NCBI RefSeq assembly: GCF_002007115.1
Contig: NZ_MVAD01000002.1
Location: 434,001-498,000, forward strand
DNA from: Massilia sp. KIM
GTDB taxonomy: Bacteria > Pseudomonadota > Gammaproteobacteria > Burkholderiales > Burkholderiaceae_D
Length of the DNA stretch: 64,000 bases
Direction of reading: 5' to 3'
The translations under genes and the position numbers were made by a program. The notes under the pieces were generated by a model, which saw nothing but the letters and a program-made list of their open reading frames with translations, was not told where the DNA came from and did not search any database. This document shows positions 17,785-26,265 of the stretch, piece by piece. The number at the start of each line of letters is the position of its first letter. Position 1 is the first letter of the stretch.

Positions 17785-18681
17785 ATGCTCGACGGGATGT
17801 CCATGGACCAGCTGCGCACCTTTATTGCCGCAGCCGACGAAGGCAGTTTCTCGGCCGCGGGCCGCAAGCTGCGGCGCGCGCAATCGGTGGTCAGCCATAC
17901 GCTCGCCAACCTCGAGATGCAGGTGGGTTTCGCGCTGTTCGATCGCAGCGGCCGCTACCCGCAGCTCACCGAGGCCGGCCGCGCGCTGCTCGAAGAAGCG
18001 CGCGCCGCGGCCAGTTGCATGGACGCGTTCAAGGCGCGCGCACGCACCCTGGCCGAGGGTCTCGAGCCCGAGCTCGCGGTGGCGGTCGACGTGATGTTCC
18101 CGATCGCGACCCTGACCGAAGCGGTGCAGGACTTCCACCGCCGCTTTCCGTCGACGCCGCTGCGCCTGTATGTCGAGGCGCTGGGTGCGGTGGTGCAGCC
18201 GCTGCTCGACGGCCAGTGCCGCATCGCGGTGATCGGTTCGCTGCCCGAGGTGCCGAAGAACTGCGCGTCCGAGTACCTGCTCGGCGTGCCGGCGGTGACC
18301 GTGGTCGCTCCCGGCCATCCGCTGGCCAGGGTGAAGGGCATGGTCAAGCGCGCCGCGGCCGCGAAGGAAGTGCAGCTCGTGCTCACCGACCGCTCGACCC
18401 TGACGTCGGGACGCGATTATGGCGTCTACTCGCCGCAGGTGTGGCGCCTCGCCGACCTGGGCGCCAAGCACGCCTTCCTGCGCGCGGGCCTCGGTTGGGG
18501 CCACATGCCGCTGCACATGGTGGAGGACGATCTGGCGCGCGGCGCGCTGGTGCGCATCCAGCTCGAAGCGCATCCGCTGCATGGCGGCGGCTTCTCGATG
18601 CACGCGATCTTCCTGAAGGACCAGCCGCCGGGACCCGCGGGACGCTGGTTCGTCGATCGTTTGAAAAGCGAATCGGTGTGA
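17785..18681 (+). CDS. LysR-family transcriptional regulator
   Basis: The 298-aa protein is standard LysR length. The N-terminal winged HTH is at residues ~7-65 (MDQLRTFIAAADEGSFSAAGRKL, then RRAQSVVSHTLANLEMQVGFALFDRSG), followed by a linker helix and a type 2 periplasmic-binding-like effector domain from ~90. A GGAG site lies 7 nt before the ATG. It is divergent from pirin-DoxX and most likely controls that pair. The effector is unknown. Confidence 0.95.
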   Translation: MLDGMSMDQLRTFIAAADEGSFSAAGRKLRRAQSVVSHTLANLEMQVGFALFDRSGRYPQLTEAGRALLEEARAAASCMDAFKARARTLAEGLEPELAVAVDVMFPIATLTEAVQDFHRRFPSTPLRLYVEALGAVVQPLLDGQCRIAVIGSLPEVPKNCASEYLLGVPAVTVVAPGHPLARVKGMVKRAAAAKEVQLVLTDRSTLTSGRDYGVYSPQVWRLADLGAKHAFLRAGLGWGHMPLHMVEDDLARGALVRIQLEAHPLHGGGFSMHAIFLKDQPPGPAGRWFVDRLKSESV

Positions 18682-18791
18682 CGGAGATTTTTTTGCGTCG
18701 CGTGGTCTCACGAAGTGGGCCTGCGATGTCCTTTTTTGCGCTCACTCGGTTGCGAACTCACAAAGTTTTCGTGTACTTTACGTGATTGAAT

Positions 18792-18819
18792 TTGTCAAAA
18801 CGAGAACATGTGTTATTGT
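18792..18819 (+). promoter_or_regulatory. Putative extended -10 promoter in a non-coding region
   Basis: -35 TTGTCA (5 of 6 matches), a 16-nt spacer, and -10 TATTGT preceded by TG one base upstream (extended -10). It points toward the strong terminator at 18889-18950 with no ORF between them. Confidence 0.5.
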
Positions 18820-18825
18820 CGCGGG

Positions 18826-18950
18826 CATCCGGACAAATAATCGATCGAATAATAGGACGCTGATTCAAACAGTATGCACGGAAGCGAAGCGAAAAGAACA
18901 AGCCGCACTGCCTGACCCACTGCTCAGGCAAGGCGGCTTTTTCTTTTCGC
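18826..18950 (+). ncRNA. Candidate small RNA, about 120 nt
   Basis: The stretch between a plausible promoter (18792-18819) and a very strong intrinsic terminator carries no credible ORF. It lies between the LysR gene and the H1-like gene, both on the same strand. I do not recognise it as 6S, tmRNA, RNase P RNA or SRP RNA, and its identity as a transcript is inferred only from the two flanking signals. Confidence 0.4.
18889..18950. terminator. Long bidirectional rho-independent terminator
   Basis: Nested arms pair as GCGAAAAGAA with TTCTTTTCGC, AAGCCGC with GCGGCTT and TGCCTGA with TCAGGCA, interrupted only by a 1x1 and a 2x2 internal loop. That gives 24 paired bases around an 8-nt loop. The outer arm supplies a T-rich tract in both directions. 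Confidence 0.88.
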
Positions 18951-19003
18951 GCCCGCAAGGGTAGCGATGTGAAACGCGATCGAATCGGTGGCCTACGACG
19001 TTG

Positions 19004-19043
19004 GCTGAAGTGCTGCAATGGTGAGGAGTTGCAGCAGTTCAGC
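19004..19043 (+). other. Stem-loop upstream of the H1-like gene
   Basis: GCTGAA-GT-GCTGCAA pairs with TTGCAGC-AG-TTCAGC around a 10-nt loop containing GGTGAGGAG. It has no T-run, so it is not an intrinsic terminator. It may be a 5'-leader structure of the H1-like mRNA or a binding site. The remaining ~125 bp up to the gene show no other structure I can support. Confidence 0.5.
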
Positions 19044-19170
19044 CGGTGCCGGATTCATTGGCCTTAACGTGTTTGGTTTGGGCCGATGAATAATTCGCCG
19101 GGACATGCAAATGACCAGGCGGGTTTCAACCTTGAGCGTTATATCTCATCGCAGATGAAGGAGAAAGAAA

Positions 19171-20418
19171 ATGGCAACCGCTAAGAAACCAGCAGCAAAG
19201 GCAGCAGCAAAAGCGCCTTCGTCGTCGACGAAGGCAAGTGCGAAAACCGCCGCCGAGAAACCAGTCGCGAAGAAGGCAGCCGCCAAGCCGGCTGCCAAGG
19301 CCGCCACCAAGCCGGCAGCCAAACCCGCAGCTAAATCGGCAGCCAAGCCGGCAGCCAAGAAGGCCGCAGCAACCAAGACCACCGCCACCAAGTCGGCAGC
19401 AAAACCGGCTGCTAAACCGGCAGTGAAGAAAGCAGCTGCAAAACCGGCAGCAAAGCCGGCGGCGAAAAAAGCGACCGCAACCAAAGCCGCAGCAAAACCT
19501 GCAGCAAAGAAAGCAGCCGCTAAACCGGCAGCCAAGTCGGCAGCAAAAACCGCTACCAAGTCGGCAGCAAAACCGGCAGCCAAGAAAACCGCCAGCAAGG
19601 CAGCAGCCAAGCCGGTAGCGAAGAAAGCGACCGCTACCAAGGCAGCCGCCAAACCAGCAGCCAAGAAAGCCGCCGCAAAACCAGCCGCCAAGAAAGCCGC
19701 CGCTAAACCGGCTGCCAAGAAAACCGCTTCCAAGGCGGTAGCTAAACCGGCTGCCAAGAAAGCCGCTGCTAAGCCGGCTGCCAAGAAAGCCGCTGCTAAG
19801 CCGGCCGCCAAGAAAGCGACCGCTTCCAAAGCCGCCGCAAAACCGGCAGCTAAAAAAGCGACCGCCACCAAAGCCGCCGCCAAACCGGCCGCCAAGAAAG
19901 CGACCGCCACCAAAGCCGCCGCCAAACCGGCCGCCAAAAAAGCGACCGCCACCAAAGCCGCCGCCAAGCCGGCAGCCAAGAAAGCGACCGCCACCAAGGC
20001 CGCCGCCAAACCGGCAGCTAAAAAAGCGACCGCCACCAAAGCCGCCGCCAAGCCGGCAGCGAAAAAAGCCGCTGCTCCGGCCAAGGCCGCCGCCACCAAG
20101 GCAGCTGCTCCGGCCAAGAAAGCCGCTCCGGCCAAGACCGCCGCCACCAAGGCCGCTGCTCCGGCCAAGACCGCAGCGACCAAGTCGGCAGCCAAGCCTG
20201 CAGCCAAGCCTGCAGCCAAGCCGGAAGTGAAGGCTGAAGCCAAGCCGGAAACCAAGGCCGAAGCCAAGCAGGAAGCGAAAGCGGAAGCCAAGCCGGAAGC
20301 CAAGGCCGACAACAAGGCTGACGGCAAGGCCGAGAACAAGCCGGCGCCTGCCGCTCCGGCCGCCAAGACCGTGCTGGCTCCGGCCGCATGGCCGTTCCCG
20401 ACCAGCAGCCGTCCGTAA
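19171..20418 (+). CDS. Histone H1-like Lys/Ala/Pro-rich repetitive protein (AlgP-like)
   Basis: This 415-aa protein is made almost wholly of K, A, P and T in KPAAKKATATKAAA-type pentad and longer repeats. The strongly basic composition matches the C-terminal tail of eukaryotic histone H1 and bacterial H1-like proteins such as AlgP and BpH1. After residue ~345 the repeats turn to acidic KAEAKPEAKAE units, and the end is a non-repetitive hydrophobic tag, VLAPAAWPFPTSSRP. It should bind DNA non-specifically and compact the nucleoid. An AAGGAG site lies 7 nt before the ATG. A leader stem-loop and a terminator surround the gene, suggesting a single-gene transcript. Repeat number is likely to vary between strains. 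Confidence 0.88.
   Translation: MATAKKPAAKAAAKAPSSSTKASAKTAAEKPVAKKAAAKPAAKAATKPAAKPAAKSAAKPAAKKAAATKTTATKSAAKPAAKPAVKKAAAKPAAKPAAKKATATKAAAKPAAKKAAAKPAAKSAAKTATKSAAKPAAKKTASKAAAKPVAKKATATKAAAKPAAKKAAAKPAAKKAAAKPAAKKTASKAVAKPAAKKAAAKPAAKKAAAKPAAKKATASKAAAKPAAKKATATKAAAKPAAKKATATKAAAKPAAKKATATKAAAKPAAKKATATKAAAKPAAKKATATKAAAKPAAKKAAAPAKAAATKAAAPAKKAAPAKTAATKAAAPAKTAATKSAAKPAAKPAAKPEVKAEAKPETKAEAKQEAKAEAKPEAKADNKADGKAENKPAPAAPAAKTVLAPAAWPFPTSSRP
19816..20067. repeat. 42-bp tandem repeat, six copies, inside the H1-like gene
   Basis: Six successive 14-codon units (one ATASKAAAKPAAKK, then five ATATKAAAKPAAKK) with high DNA identity form a likely site of slippage or recombination. Confidence 0.9.
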
Positions 20419-20486
20419 CCGAGGCGCCGGCTGACGCGCGTCTCAAGCGCGCGTCATAGCCAGTCTTGCCTGGTTAAGGCAAAATG

Positions 20487-20522
20487 CCGCTGTGTGATCT
20501 GTTCGCACAGCGGTTTTTTTTT
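20487..20522 (+). terminator. Rho-independent terminator of the H1-like gene
   Basis: The 8-bp stem CCGCTGTG / CACAGCGG is followed by nine Ts. It lies just before the YggT ribosome-binding site, so the YggT gene must have a promoter in or near this region or depend on read-through. Confidence 0.9.
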
Positions 20523-20533
20523 GAGGAGTGTTC

Positions 20534-21058
20534 GTGCTGCCTATTCTTCAGTTTCTCGTCGATACCGCCGCCAGTCTGCTTGGCGGACTGCTGCTGCTGC
20601 GCTTCTGGATGCAGGCGATCCGCGTGCGTCCGCCGGTGCAGATCGGCCAGTTCACCTTCACCCTGACCGACTGGCTGGTGCTGCCCCTGCGGCGCTTGGT
20701 GCCGGGAATGGGCGGCTACGATTGGGCGAGCCTGATCGGCGCCTTCCTGGTGGTGCTGCTGGCCAGTTCGGTGACGCTGCTGGCCGGGGCGAGCGGGGAG
20801 ATGGTGCTGCTGGGGGCCTTGTACCGGTTCCTGAACTGGATCCTGTACGGCTTCATGGCGCTCCTGATCATCGATGCGATCTTCAGCTGGGTGAATCCGA
20901 ACGCGCCACTGGCGCCCTTCGTGCATGCGCTGAACACGCCGATCCTGCGGCCGATCCGCCGGGTGGTGCCGCCGATCGGGGGGATCGATCTGTCGGTGCT
21001 GGTGGCGCTGGTGCTCATCCAGATCATCCAGTTCGTGCTGCGGCAGATATTCATGTGA
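20534..21058 (+). CDS. YggT-family membrane protein
   Basis: I place the start at the GTG at 20534, 5 nt after the GAGGAG site; the GTG at 20528 overlaps that site. The protein has 174 aa and two YggT units, each with a pair of hydrophobic helices and a conserved basic/proline turn. The unit boundaries show in LRFWMQAIRVRPP and FSWVNPNAPLAPFVHALNTPILRPIRRVVPP. Members are inner-membrane proteins, linked in some bacteria to osmotic tolerance and in plastids to division or haem assembly. The function here is not determined. It stands alone, with a terminator before it and a REP pair after it. Confidence 0.92.
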   Translation: MLPILQFLVDTAASLLGGLLLLRFWMQAIRVRPPVQIGQFTFTLTDWLVLPLRRLVPGMGGYDWASLIGAFLVVLLASSVTLLAGASGEMVLLGALYRFLNWILYGFMALLIIDAIFSWVNPNAPLAPFVHALNTPILRPIRRVVPPIGGIDLSVLVALVLIQIIQFVLRQIFM

Positions 21059-21101
21059 TGGGTGGGGGAGCTGCGCTGCGGCTTCCCGGGTGCCTTAAAT
21101 A

Positions 21102-21225
21102 AACTTGGGTTCCCGCCTGCGCGGGAACGACGTGCTGAGGGCGCGTGCTACCGGTGAATCATCGGCCTGCAGCCCAAGAGCGTCGTTCCCGCGAAGGCCT
21201 CGGCGGCCCCGCGGTAACCCAAGTT
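21102..21225. repeat. REP-like inverted pair, A then B, right copy interrupted
   Basis: Orientation A at 21102-21133 is a full copy. Orientation B at 21181-21225 begins CGTCGTTCCCGCGAAGG and ends CGGTAACCCAAGTT, but about 14 extra bases (CCTCGGCGGCCCCG) lie in its middle. The pair sits between the 3' ends of the convergent YggT and sugar-kinase genes. Confidence 0.88.
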
Positions 21226-21276
21226 TTATCTGCTCAGCGTTAGCGCCCACCGCAAACGCAGCGCGCGCCCTCCAAC

Positions 21277-22218
21277 TCAGCGGAACTTGAAGCCAAACGC
21301 CGCTTCAAACTTCGCGTCGAACTCTTCCTTCGTGAACGCATGGTTCTGCGCCCCCTGGCGCGCGATCTTGATCGCCCCCAGCAGGCTGGCGATGCGTCCG
21401 CTGGTCGGCCAGTCCAGGCCGTTCACGATGCCGTACAGCAGACCCGCGCGGTAGGCGTCGCCGCAGCCGGTCGGGTCCAGCACCTCGGTGGCCGGCACGG
21501 CCGGGATGCGGTGGTGCTCGCCGCCTGCGTAGATGTCCGAGCCCTCGCCGCCGCGGGTCACGATCAGCGCCTCCAGGCGTCCGGCGATGTCGGCCAGGCT
21601 CAAGCCCGTGCGGTCCATCACCATCTCGAATTCGTAGTCGTTGCAAGCCAGGTAGGTGGCCTGGTCGATGAAGCGGATCAGTTCCTCGCCCGAGAACATC
21701 GGCAGCTGCTGGCCCGGGTCGAACATGAAGGGCAGGCCCAGCTCGGCGCAGTCCCTGGCGTGCTGGATCATGCCGTCGCGGCCGTCCGGCGAGATGATCG
21801 CCACCCGCAGCTGCCCCTGCTCGGCGACCTTGTTCTCGTGCGAGAACTGCATCGCGCCCGGGTGGAAGGCGTTGATCTGGTTGTTGTCCTGGTCGGCCGT
21901 GACGAAGCACTGGGCAGTGTAGGCGTCGGCGATGGTGCGGATGCCGGCGGTCTCCATGCCCTGCTTGCCCAGGCGCTCGAGGTAGTCGCCGCCGTCCTGG
22001 CCGATGGTGCCCATGATGCGCGGCTCGCCGCCCAGCAGCTTGAGGTTGTAGGCGATGTTGACTGCGCAGCCGCCGTATTCGGTGCGCAGGGTCGGCACCA
22101 GGAAGGAGACGTTGACACGGTGCAGCTGGTCGGCCAGCAGGGTCTCGGCGAAGCGGCCTTGGTACTGCATGATCTTGTCGAACGCGATCGAGCCGCAGAT
22201 CAGGGCGGTTTTGGTCAT
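21277..22218 (-). CDS. PfkB-family carbohydrate (adenosine-type) kinase
   Basis: A 313-aa ribokinase-fold kinase. Visible are the N-terminal GSIAFD opening, the GG-containing substrate-binding segment in TEYGGCAVNIAYNLKLLGG, and the anion hole with catalytic Asp in VLDPTGCGDAYRAGLLYG. The overall pattern is closest to bacterial adenosine kinase-like members of the family. It transfers ATP phosphate to a sugar or nucleoside hydroxyl, and the substrate is not certain. It lies 10 bp after the DUF3426 gene and ends the long minus-strand operon. Confidence 0.9.
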   Translation of the reverse strand: MTKTALICGSIAFDKIMQYQGRFAETLLADQLHRVNVSFLVPTLRTEYGGCAVNIAYNLKLLGGEPRIMGTIGQDGGDYLERLGKQGMETAGIRTIADAYTAQCFVTADQDNNQINAFHPGAMQFSHENKVAEQGQLRVAIISPDGRDGMIQHARDCAELGLPFMFDPGQQLPMFSGEELIRFIDQATYLACNDYEFEMVMDRTGLSLADIAGRLEALIVTRGGEGSDIYAGGEHHRIPAVPATEVLDPTGCGDAYRAGLLYGIVNGLDWPTSGRIASLLGAIKIARQGAQNHAFTKEEFDAKFEAAFGFKFR

Positions 22219-22228
22219 GGAAAAGCTT

Positions 22229-23806
22229 TCAGGGATAAAAAACGGCGATGTGGTAGCCGGAGGGCTCCAGGCCCTCCAGTCGGAAATGGAGCTTGACCGG
22301 CTGCTCGGCGCGCGCCTTGAAGCCGGCCGCCTGCCGCGCGCCGTCGCGCAGGTAGTCGCGCGGGCCGAACACGCGCCGCACCAGCGGCTTGTCGTCGGCG
22401 TCGGTCAGGGTCAGCTCGATGCTCGGCCAGGCCTGCACCAGCGTCGCCTCATTGCGCAGCAGGGTGCTGAGGGTGTAGGCGTTGCCGCCCAGGGTGGTCA
22501 GCTCACCCGTTTCGATCACCAGTTGGTCGATGTTTGCCGGCAGCTCGACGCTGCAGCCCACCAGGCCACAGGCCGACACCAGCGCGGGTTTCAGGCCCGG
22601 ATAGCGCGCGGCCAGGGTGTCGCGGAAGCTGATCGCGACCTGGAAGGCGAGCGCCAGCAGCAGAAGGACGCTGCCCACGGCCAGGCCGATGCGCAGCGCC
22701 TTGCCCGACTGCTCGCGCTGGCGGCCGCGGCGCACGAACTCCGGCTCGTCGCTCTCCGGCACGCGCAGCTTGGGCGGCTCGATCCGGGTCGGCGTGAGCT
22801 TGGAGCGGCGCGCGCGCGACTCGGCGGCGCGGGCGCGCGGACTGACGGGCGGCTGCTTGAGCTGGGGCGGCGGCTGGATCGTGGCCTGGCCGCCGGACGA
22901 TTCGCGCCGCAGCATCGAGGGAACGTCGCCCACCGGGGCCGCCGGACCACGGCCGGCCGGCGGCCTGGTCGCCGCTGCGGGCGCTGGTCGGTCGTGTTCC
23001 TCGTGTTCGTCATGCTCGCCGCCCGGCAGCGGCGCGGCGACCAGTTCCTCGTCGACCGGCAGGTCGAGCACGGCCGACTGGGCGGTGGTGGAGGGCTCCG
23101 CGGCGGCAGGCGTCTCAGGCGCCGGGGGCTCGGGCAGCGGTTCCTCCAAAGGTTTCGGTTCCGGTTCTGGTCCCGGGGCGGCTTCGGACCTCGGTTCAGG
23201 CGCGGTCAGCGGCTCTGGTTCTGATTCCGACTCCGCTTCCGGTTCCGGCTCCGGTTTCGGCTCCACTTCCGGTTCCGGCTCCGGCTCCAGCTCCAGCTCC
23301 GGCTCCGGTTCCGCTACCGGTTCCGGGTCCGCTACCGGCGCCGGTTCCAGTTCCGCTACCGGTTCCGGTTCCGCGTCCGGCTCGGCCGCCTCCTCAGGCG
23401 TGCCGGCGCCATCCTCCGCCACCTTGGGCAGGATGCCGTAGGGCGAGAAGGTGCGGTCGAATTCGAGGGTGTAGATCGGAACCCCGTCCTCTTCCTGCTC
23501 GGGAACGATGGCGGCGTCGTCGCCGGCGTCGGGCGCGGCAAAGGTCGGCGCGGACGCGGGAACGTCCACGGCGTCGATGACGAGGGTGGTGTCCGCAGTG
23601 GCGGCAGGTTCAGGCTGGGAGGCGGGCGCGGCGGATGCGCCGTCGGCAGGGGAGGGCGGGGCGGCCGAAAGATCGACCAGCCCCTTGTTGCCGTCGAAGA
23701 CCTGCTGGCAGGCCCCGCAGCGCACGATGCCCCCGCGCAGCTTCAGCTGGTCTGCGGCGACACGGAACATCGTGCCGCAGTGGGGGCATTGGGTGGCCAG
23801 CGCCAT
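22229..23806 (-). CDS. MJ0042-type zinc-finger protein with DUF3426 domain
   Basis: The 525-aa protein opens with a zinc ribbon (CPHC ... CGAC, residues ~8-33) of the MJ0042 type. A long Pro/Glu/Ala-rich disordered region follows, with tandem EPEPEPEPE units at ~139-222. Then come a single membrane helix ([18 protein letters not shown], ~368-392) and the C-terminal DUF3426 domain ([27 protein letters not shown]). It is an inner-membrane protein of unknown role that consistently follows prmA in Burkholderiales. It begins 4 bp after the prmA stop, so it is in the acc operon. Confidence 0.9.
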   Translation of the reverse strand: MALATQCPHCGTMFRVAADQLKLRGGIVRCGACQQVFDGNKGLVDLSAAPPSPADGASAAPASQPEPAATADTTLVIDAVDVPASAPTFAAPDAGDDAAIVPEQEEDGVPIYTLEFDRTFSPYGILPKVAEDGAGTPEEAAEPDAEPEPVAELEPAPVADPEPVAEPEPELELEPEPEPEVEPKPEPEPEAESESEPEPLTAPEPRSEAAPGPEPEPKPLEEPLPEPPAPETPAAAEPSTTAQSAVLDLPVDEELVAAPLPGGEHDEHEEHDRPAPAAATRPPAGRGPAAPVGDVPSMLRRESSGGQATIQPPPQLKQPPVSPRARAAESRARRSKLTPTRIEPPKLRVPESDEPEFVRRGRQREQSGKALRIGLAVGSVLLLLALAFQVAISFRDTLAARYPGLKPALVSACGLVGCSVELPANIDQLVIETGELTTLGGNAYTLSTLLRNEATLVQAWPSIELTLTDADDKPLVRRVFGPRDYLRDGARQAAGFKARAEQPVKLHFRLEGLEPSGYHIAVFYP

Positions 23807-23810
23807 GCGC

Positions 23811-24767
23811 TTATCCGCCGGTGGCGGAACGCGGCGGCGGCGCGGTGTCCTGGCCGAGCGTCCCGTGAAGGGCGACCCAGCCGTCCTGCTCGGCCCAGAC
23901 GCCCAGCTTGATGAAAGGTGCGTAGGCGGCGGCCACTTCCTCGGCCTGGCGCGCCAGCACGCCCGAGAGGATCAGCGAACCGCCCGGCGCCACGCGGCCG
24001 GACAGCATCGGCGCCATCAGCTTGAGCGGGCTCGACAGGATGTTGGCCACCACGATGTCGAACTTGCCGCTGGCATGGCGCGCATTGCCGGAGGCCGCGA
24101 AGGCGTCCGGCAGGTAGTAGTCGATGGCGACGCCGTTGCGCTCGGCGTTGGCGCGCGCCGATTCGATCGCCTGCGGGTCGATGTCGACCCCGGCGACGTC
24201 TTGGGCGCCCAGCTTCTTGGCCACCATGGCCAGGATGCCGGAGCCGCAGCCGTAGTCCAGCACCGACTTGCCCGGCGCCGGATGGGCTTCCAGCCACTCC
24301 ATGCACAGGCGGGTGGTCGGGTGGCTGCCGGTGCCAAAGGCCAGGCCGGGGTCGAGCTCGAGAATGAGCCCGTCCGGGTCCGGCGCCTCGTGCCAGCTCG
24401 GCACCACCCAGATGTTCTTGCCGATGTGGATGGGCTCGAACTGCGACTGGGTCAGGCGCACCCAGTCGGCGTCCGCCACCGCGCGGGTGGTGAAGGAGGG
24501 TACGACCGGCAGCTTGATGGCGTTGGCGGCTTCCTGGACGATCGCCAGCTGGTCGGCGTCGGTATCGGTGAGGGCGACCACGCGGCTGTGGTCCCAGGCT
24601 GCCTCGGTGGGCTCCATGCCCGGCTCGCCGAACAGGGGCTTTTCGGCCTCCGTGCCTTCGTCCGCGTCTTCCACCGAGACCGACAGCGCGCCCGCCTCCA
24701 TCAGGGCGTCGGACAGCGCTTCCGCGTGCTCGCGGGCGATCTCGATGACGACTTCAGTCCAGCTCAT
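23811..24767 (-). CDS. prmA: Ribosomal protein L11 methyltransferase
   Basis: This 318-aa SAM-dependent methyltransferase trimethylates ribosomal protein L11. The N-terminal substrate-recognition domain ([22 protein letters not shown]) precedes the Rossmann methyltransferase domain with [14 protein letters not shown], the SAM loop [12 protein letters not shown] and the catalytic region VANILSSPL. The start codon overlaps the accC stop (ATGA), so the two are translationally coupled. Confidence 0.97.
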   Translation of the reverse strand: MSWTEVVIEIAREHAEALSDALMEAGALSVSVEDADEGTEAEKPLFGEPGMEPTEAAWDHSRVVALTDTDADQLAIVQEAANAIKLPVVPSFTTRAVADADWVRLTQSQFEPIHIGKNIWVVPSWHEAPDPDGLILELDPGLAFGTGSHPTTRLCMEWLEAHPAPGKSVLDYGCGSGILAMVAKKLGAQDVAGVDIDPQAIESARANAERNGVAIDYYLPDAFAASGNARHASGKFDIVVANILSSPLKLMAPMLSGRVAPGGSLILSGVLARQAEEVAAAYAPFIKLGVWAEQDGWVALHGTLGQDTAPPPRSATGG

Positions 24768-26164
24768 GCTTCTGCCTTGGTTTCCGATTTGGCGCCGAGC
24801 GCGTTTTCCTTCGGCAGGTCCGGCTTGGCGGCCAGCTTGTGCTCCAGGTAGTGGATGTTGGTGCCGCCCTCGATGAAGCGGGCGTCGACCATCAGCTCAC
24901 GGTGCAGCGGGATGTTGGTCATGATACCTTCGACCACCATTTCGGAGAGCGCGATCTGCATGCGGCGGATCGCCTGCTCGCGGGTGGCACCATAGGAGAT
25001 TACCTTGCCAATCATCGAGTCGTAATGAGGTGGCACATAGTATCCCGCATACGAGTGCGAATCGACACGGATGCCGGGGCCGCCCGGCGGGTGCCAGGCG
25101 GTGATGCGGCCTGGCGAGGGGGTGAACTTGAACGGGTCTTCCGCGTTGATGCGGCACTCGATCGCGTGGCCCGACAGCATGATGTCGCGCTGGCGGAAGC
25201 GCAGCTTCTCGCCGCAGGCGATGCGGATCTGCTCCTGGACGATGTCGACGCCGGTGATCATCTCGGTGACCGGGTGCTCGACCTGGACGCGGGTGTTCAT
25301 CTCGATGAAGTAGAACTCGCCGTTCTCGTACAGGAATTCGAAGGTGCCCGCGCCGCGGTAGCCGATCTTGCGGCAGGCTTCGGCGCAGCGGTCGCCGATC
25401 TTCTCGATCAGCTTGCGCGGGATGCCCGGCGCCGGCGCTTCCTCGATCACCTTCTGGTGGCGGCGCTGCATCGAGCAGTCACGTTCACCCAGCCAGACGG
25501 CATTCTTGTGCTCGTCGGCCAGCACCTGGATCTCCACGTGGCGCGGATTCTCCAGGAACTTCTCCATATAGACTTCCGGGTTGCCGAAGGCGGTGCCGGC
25601 TTCGGTCTTGGTGGTCTGCACGGCGTTCAGCAGGGCGGCCTCGGTGTGGACCACGCGCATGCCGCGCCCGCCGCCGCCGCCGGCCGCCTTGATGATGACC
25701 GGGTAGCCGATGCGGCGCGCGGTCTGGATGATTTCCTTCGGATCGTCCGGCAGGGCGCCGTCCGAACCCGGGACACAGGGAACGCCGGCCTTGATCATGG
25801 CCTGCTTGGCCGAGACCTTGTCGCCCATCAGGCGGATCGAGTCCGAACGCGGGCCGATGAACACGAAGCCGGACTTTTCCACGCGCTCGGCGAAGTCGGC
25901 GTTCTCCGACAGGAAGCCGTAGCCCGGGTGGATCGCTTCGGCGTCGGTGACTTCGGCCGCGCTGATGATCGCCGGCATGTTCAGGTAGCTGAGCGCCGAC
26001 TGGGCCGGACCGATGCAGACCGATTCGTCGGCCAGCTTGACATACTTGGCGTCCTTGTCCGCTTCCGAGTGAACGACAACCGTCTTGATGCCCAGCTCGC
26101 GGCAGGCGCGCTGGATACGCAGCGCGATTTCACCACGATTGGCGATGAGGATTTTTTCAAACAT
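24764..26164 (-). CDS. accC: Acetyl-CoA carboxylase, biotin carboxylase subunit
   Basis: The 466-aa subunit carboxylates biotin on AccB using ATP and bicarbonate, the first step of fatty acid synthesis. It shows [20 protein letters not shown] at the N-terminus, the ATP-grasp glycine loop [10 protein letters not shown], the [13 protein letters not shown] block and the [16 protein letters not shown] active-site segment. Its length is slightly longer than E. coli AccC (449 aa) because of a charged tail. It lies 101 bp after accB and overlaps prmA. Confidence 0.98.
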   Translation of the reverse strand: MFEKILIANRGEIALRIQRACRELGIKTVVVHSEADKDAKYVKLADESVCIGPAQSALSYLNMPAIISAAEVTDAEAIHPGYGFLSENADFAERVEKSGFVFIGPRSDSIRLMGDKVSAKQAMIKAGVPCVPGSDGALPDDPKEIIQTARRIGYPVIIKAAGGGGGRGMRVVHTEAALLNAVQTTKTEAGTAFGNPEVYMEKFLENPRHVEIQVLADEHKNAVWLGERDCSMQRRHQKVIEEAPAPGIPRKLIEKIGDRCAEACRKIGYRGAGTFEFLYENGEFYFIEMNTRVQVEHPVTEMITGVDIVQEQIRIACGEKLRFRQRDIMLSGHAIECRINAEDPFKFTPSPGRITAWHPPGGPGIRVDSHSYAGYYVPPHYDSMIGKVISYGATREQAIRRMQIALSEMVVEGIMTNIPLHRELMVDARFIEGGTNIHYLEHKLAAKPDLPKENALGAKSETKAEA

Positions 26165-26265
26165 GGTAGGTTCGGTGTTTCAGTGAAAACCGGCGCTCAC
26201 AGGATATGCAGCGCCGGACACGACATGGATGAGCGGCGGCAGGAGTCGCCGCCAGGCCGGATGGC

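Noticed and set aside
18758..19018. An 86-codon minus-strand frame in the LysR/H1-like gap
   Set aside because: It crosses the terminator stem and shows no coding pattern or ribosome-binding site; the region is better explained as non-coding.
19146..20366. A long antisense frame rich in Ala, Leu and Phe over the H1-like gene
   Set aside because: It is the complement of a Lys/Ala/Pro repeat. The apparent membrane-like sequence is an artefact of the repeat; the sense frame has a ribosome-binding site and terminator.
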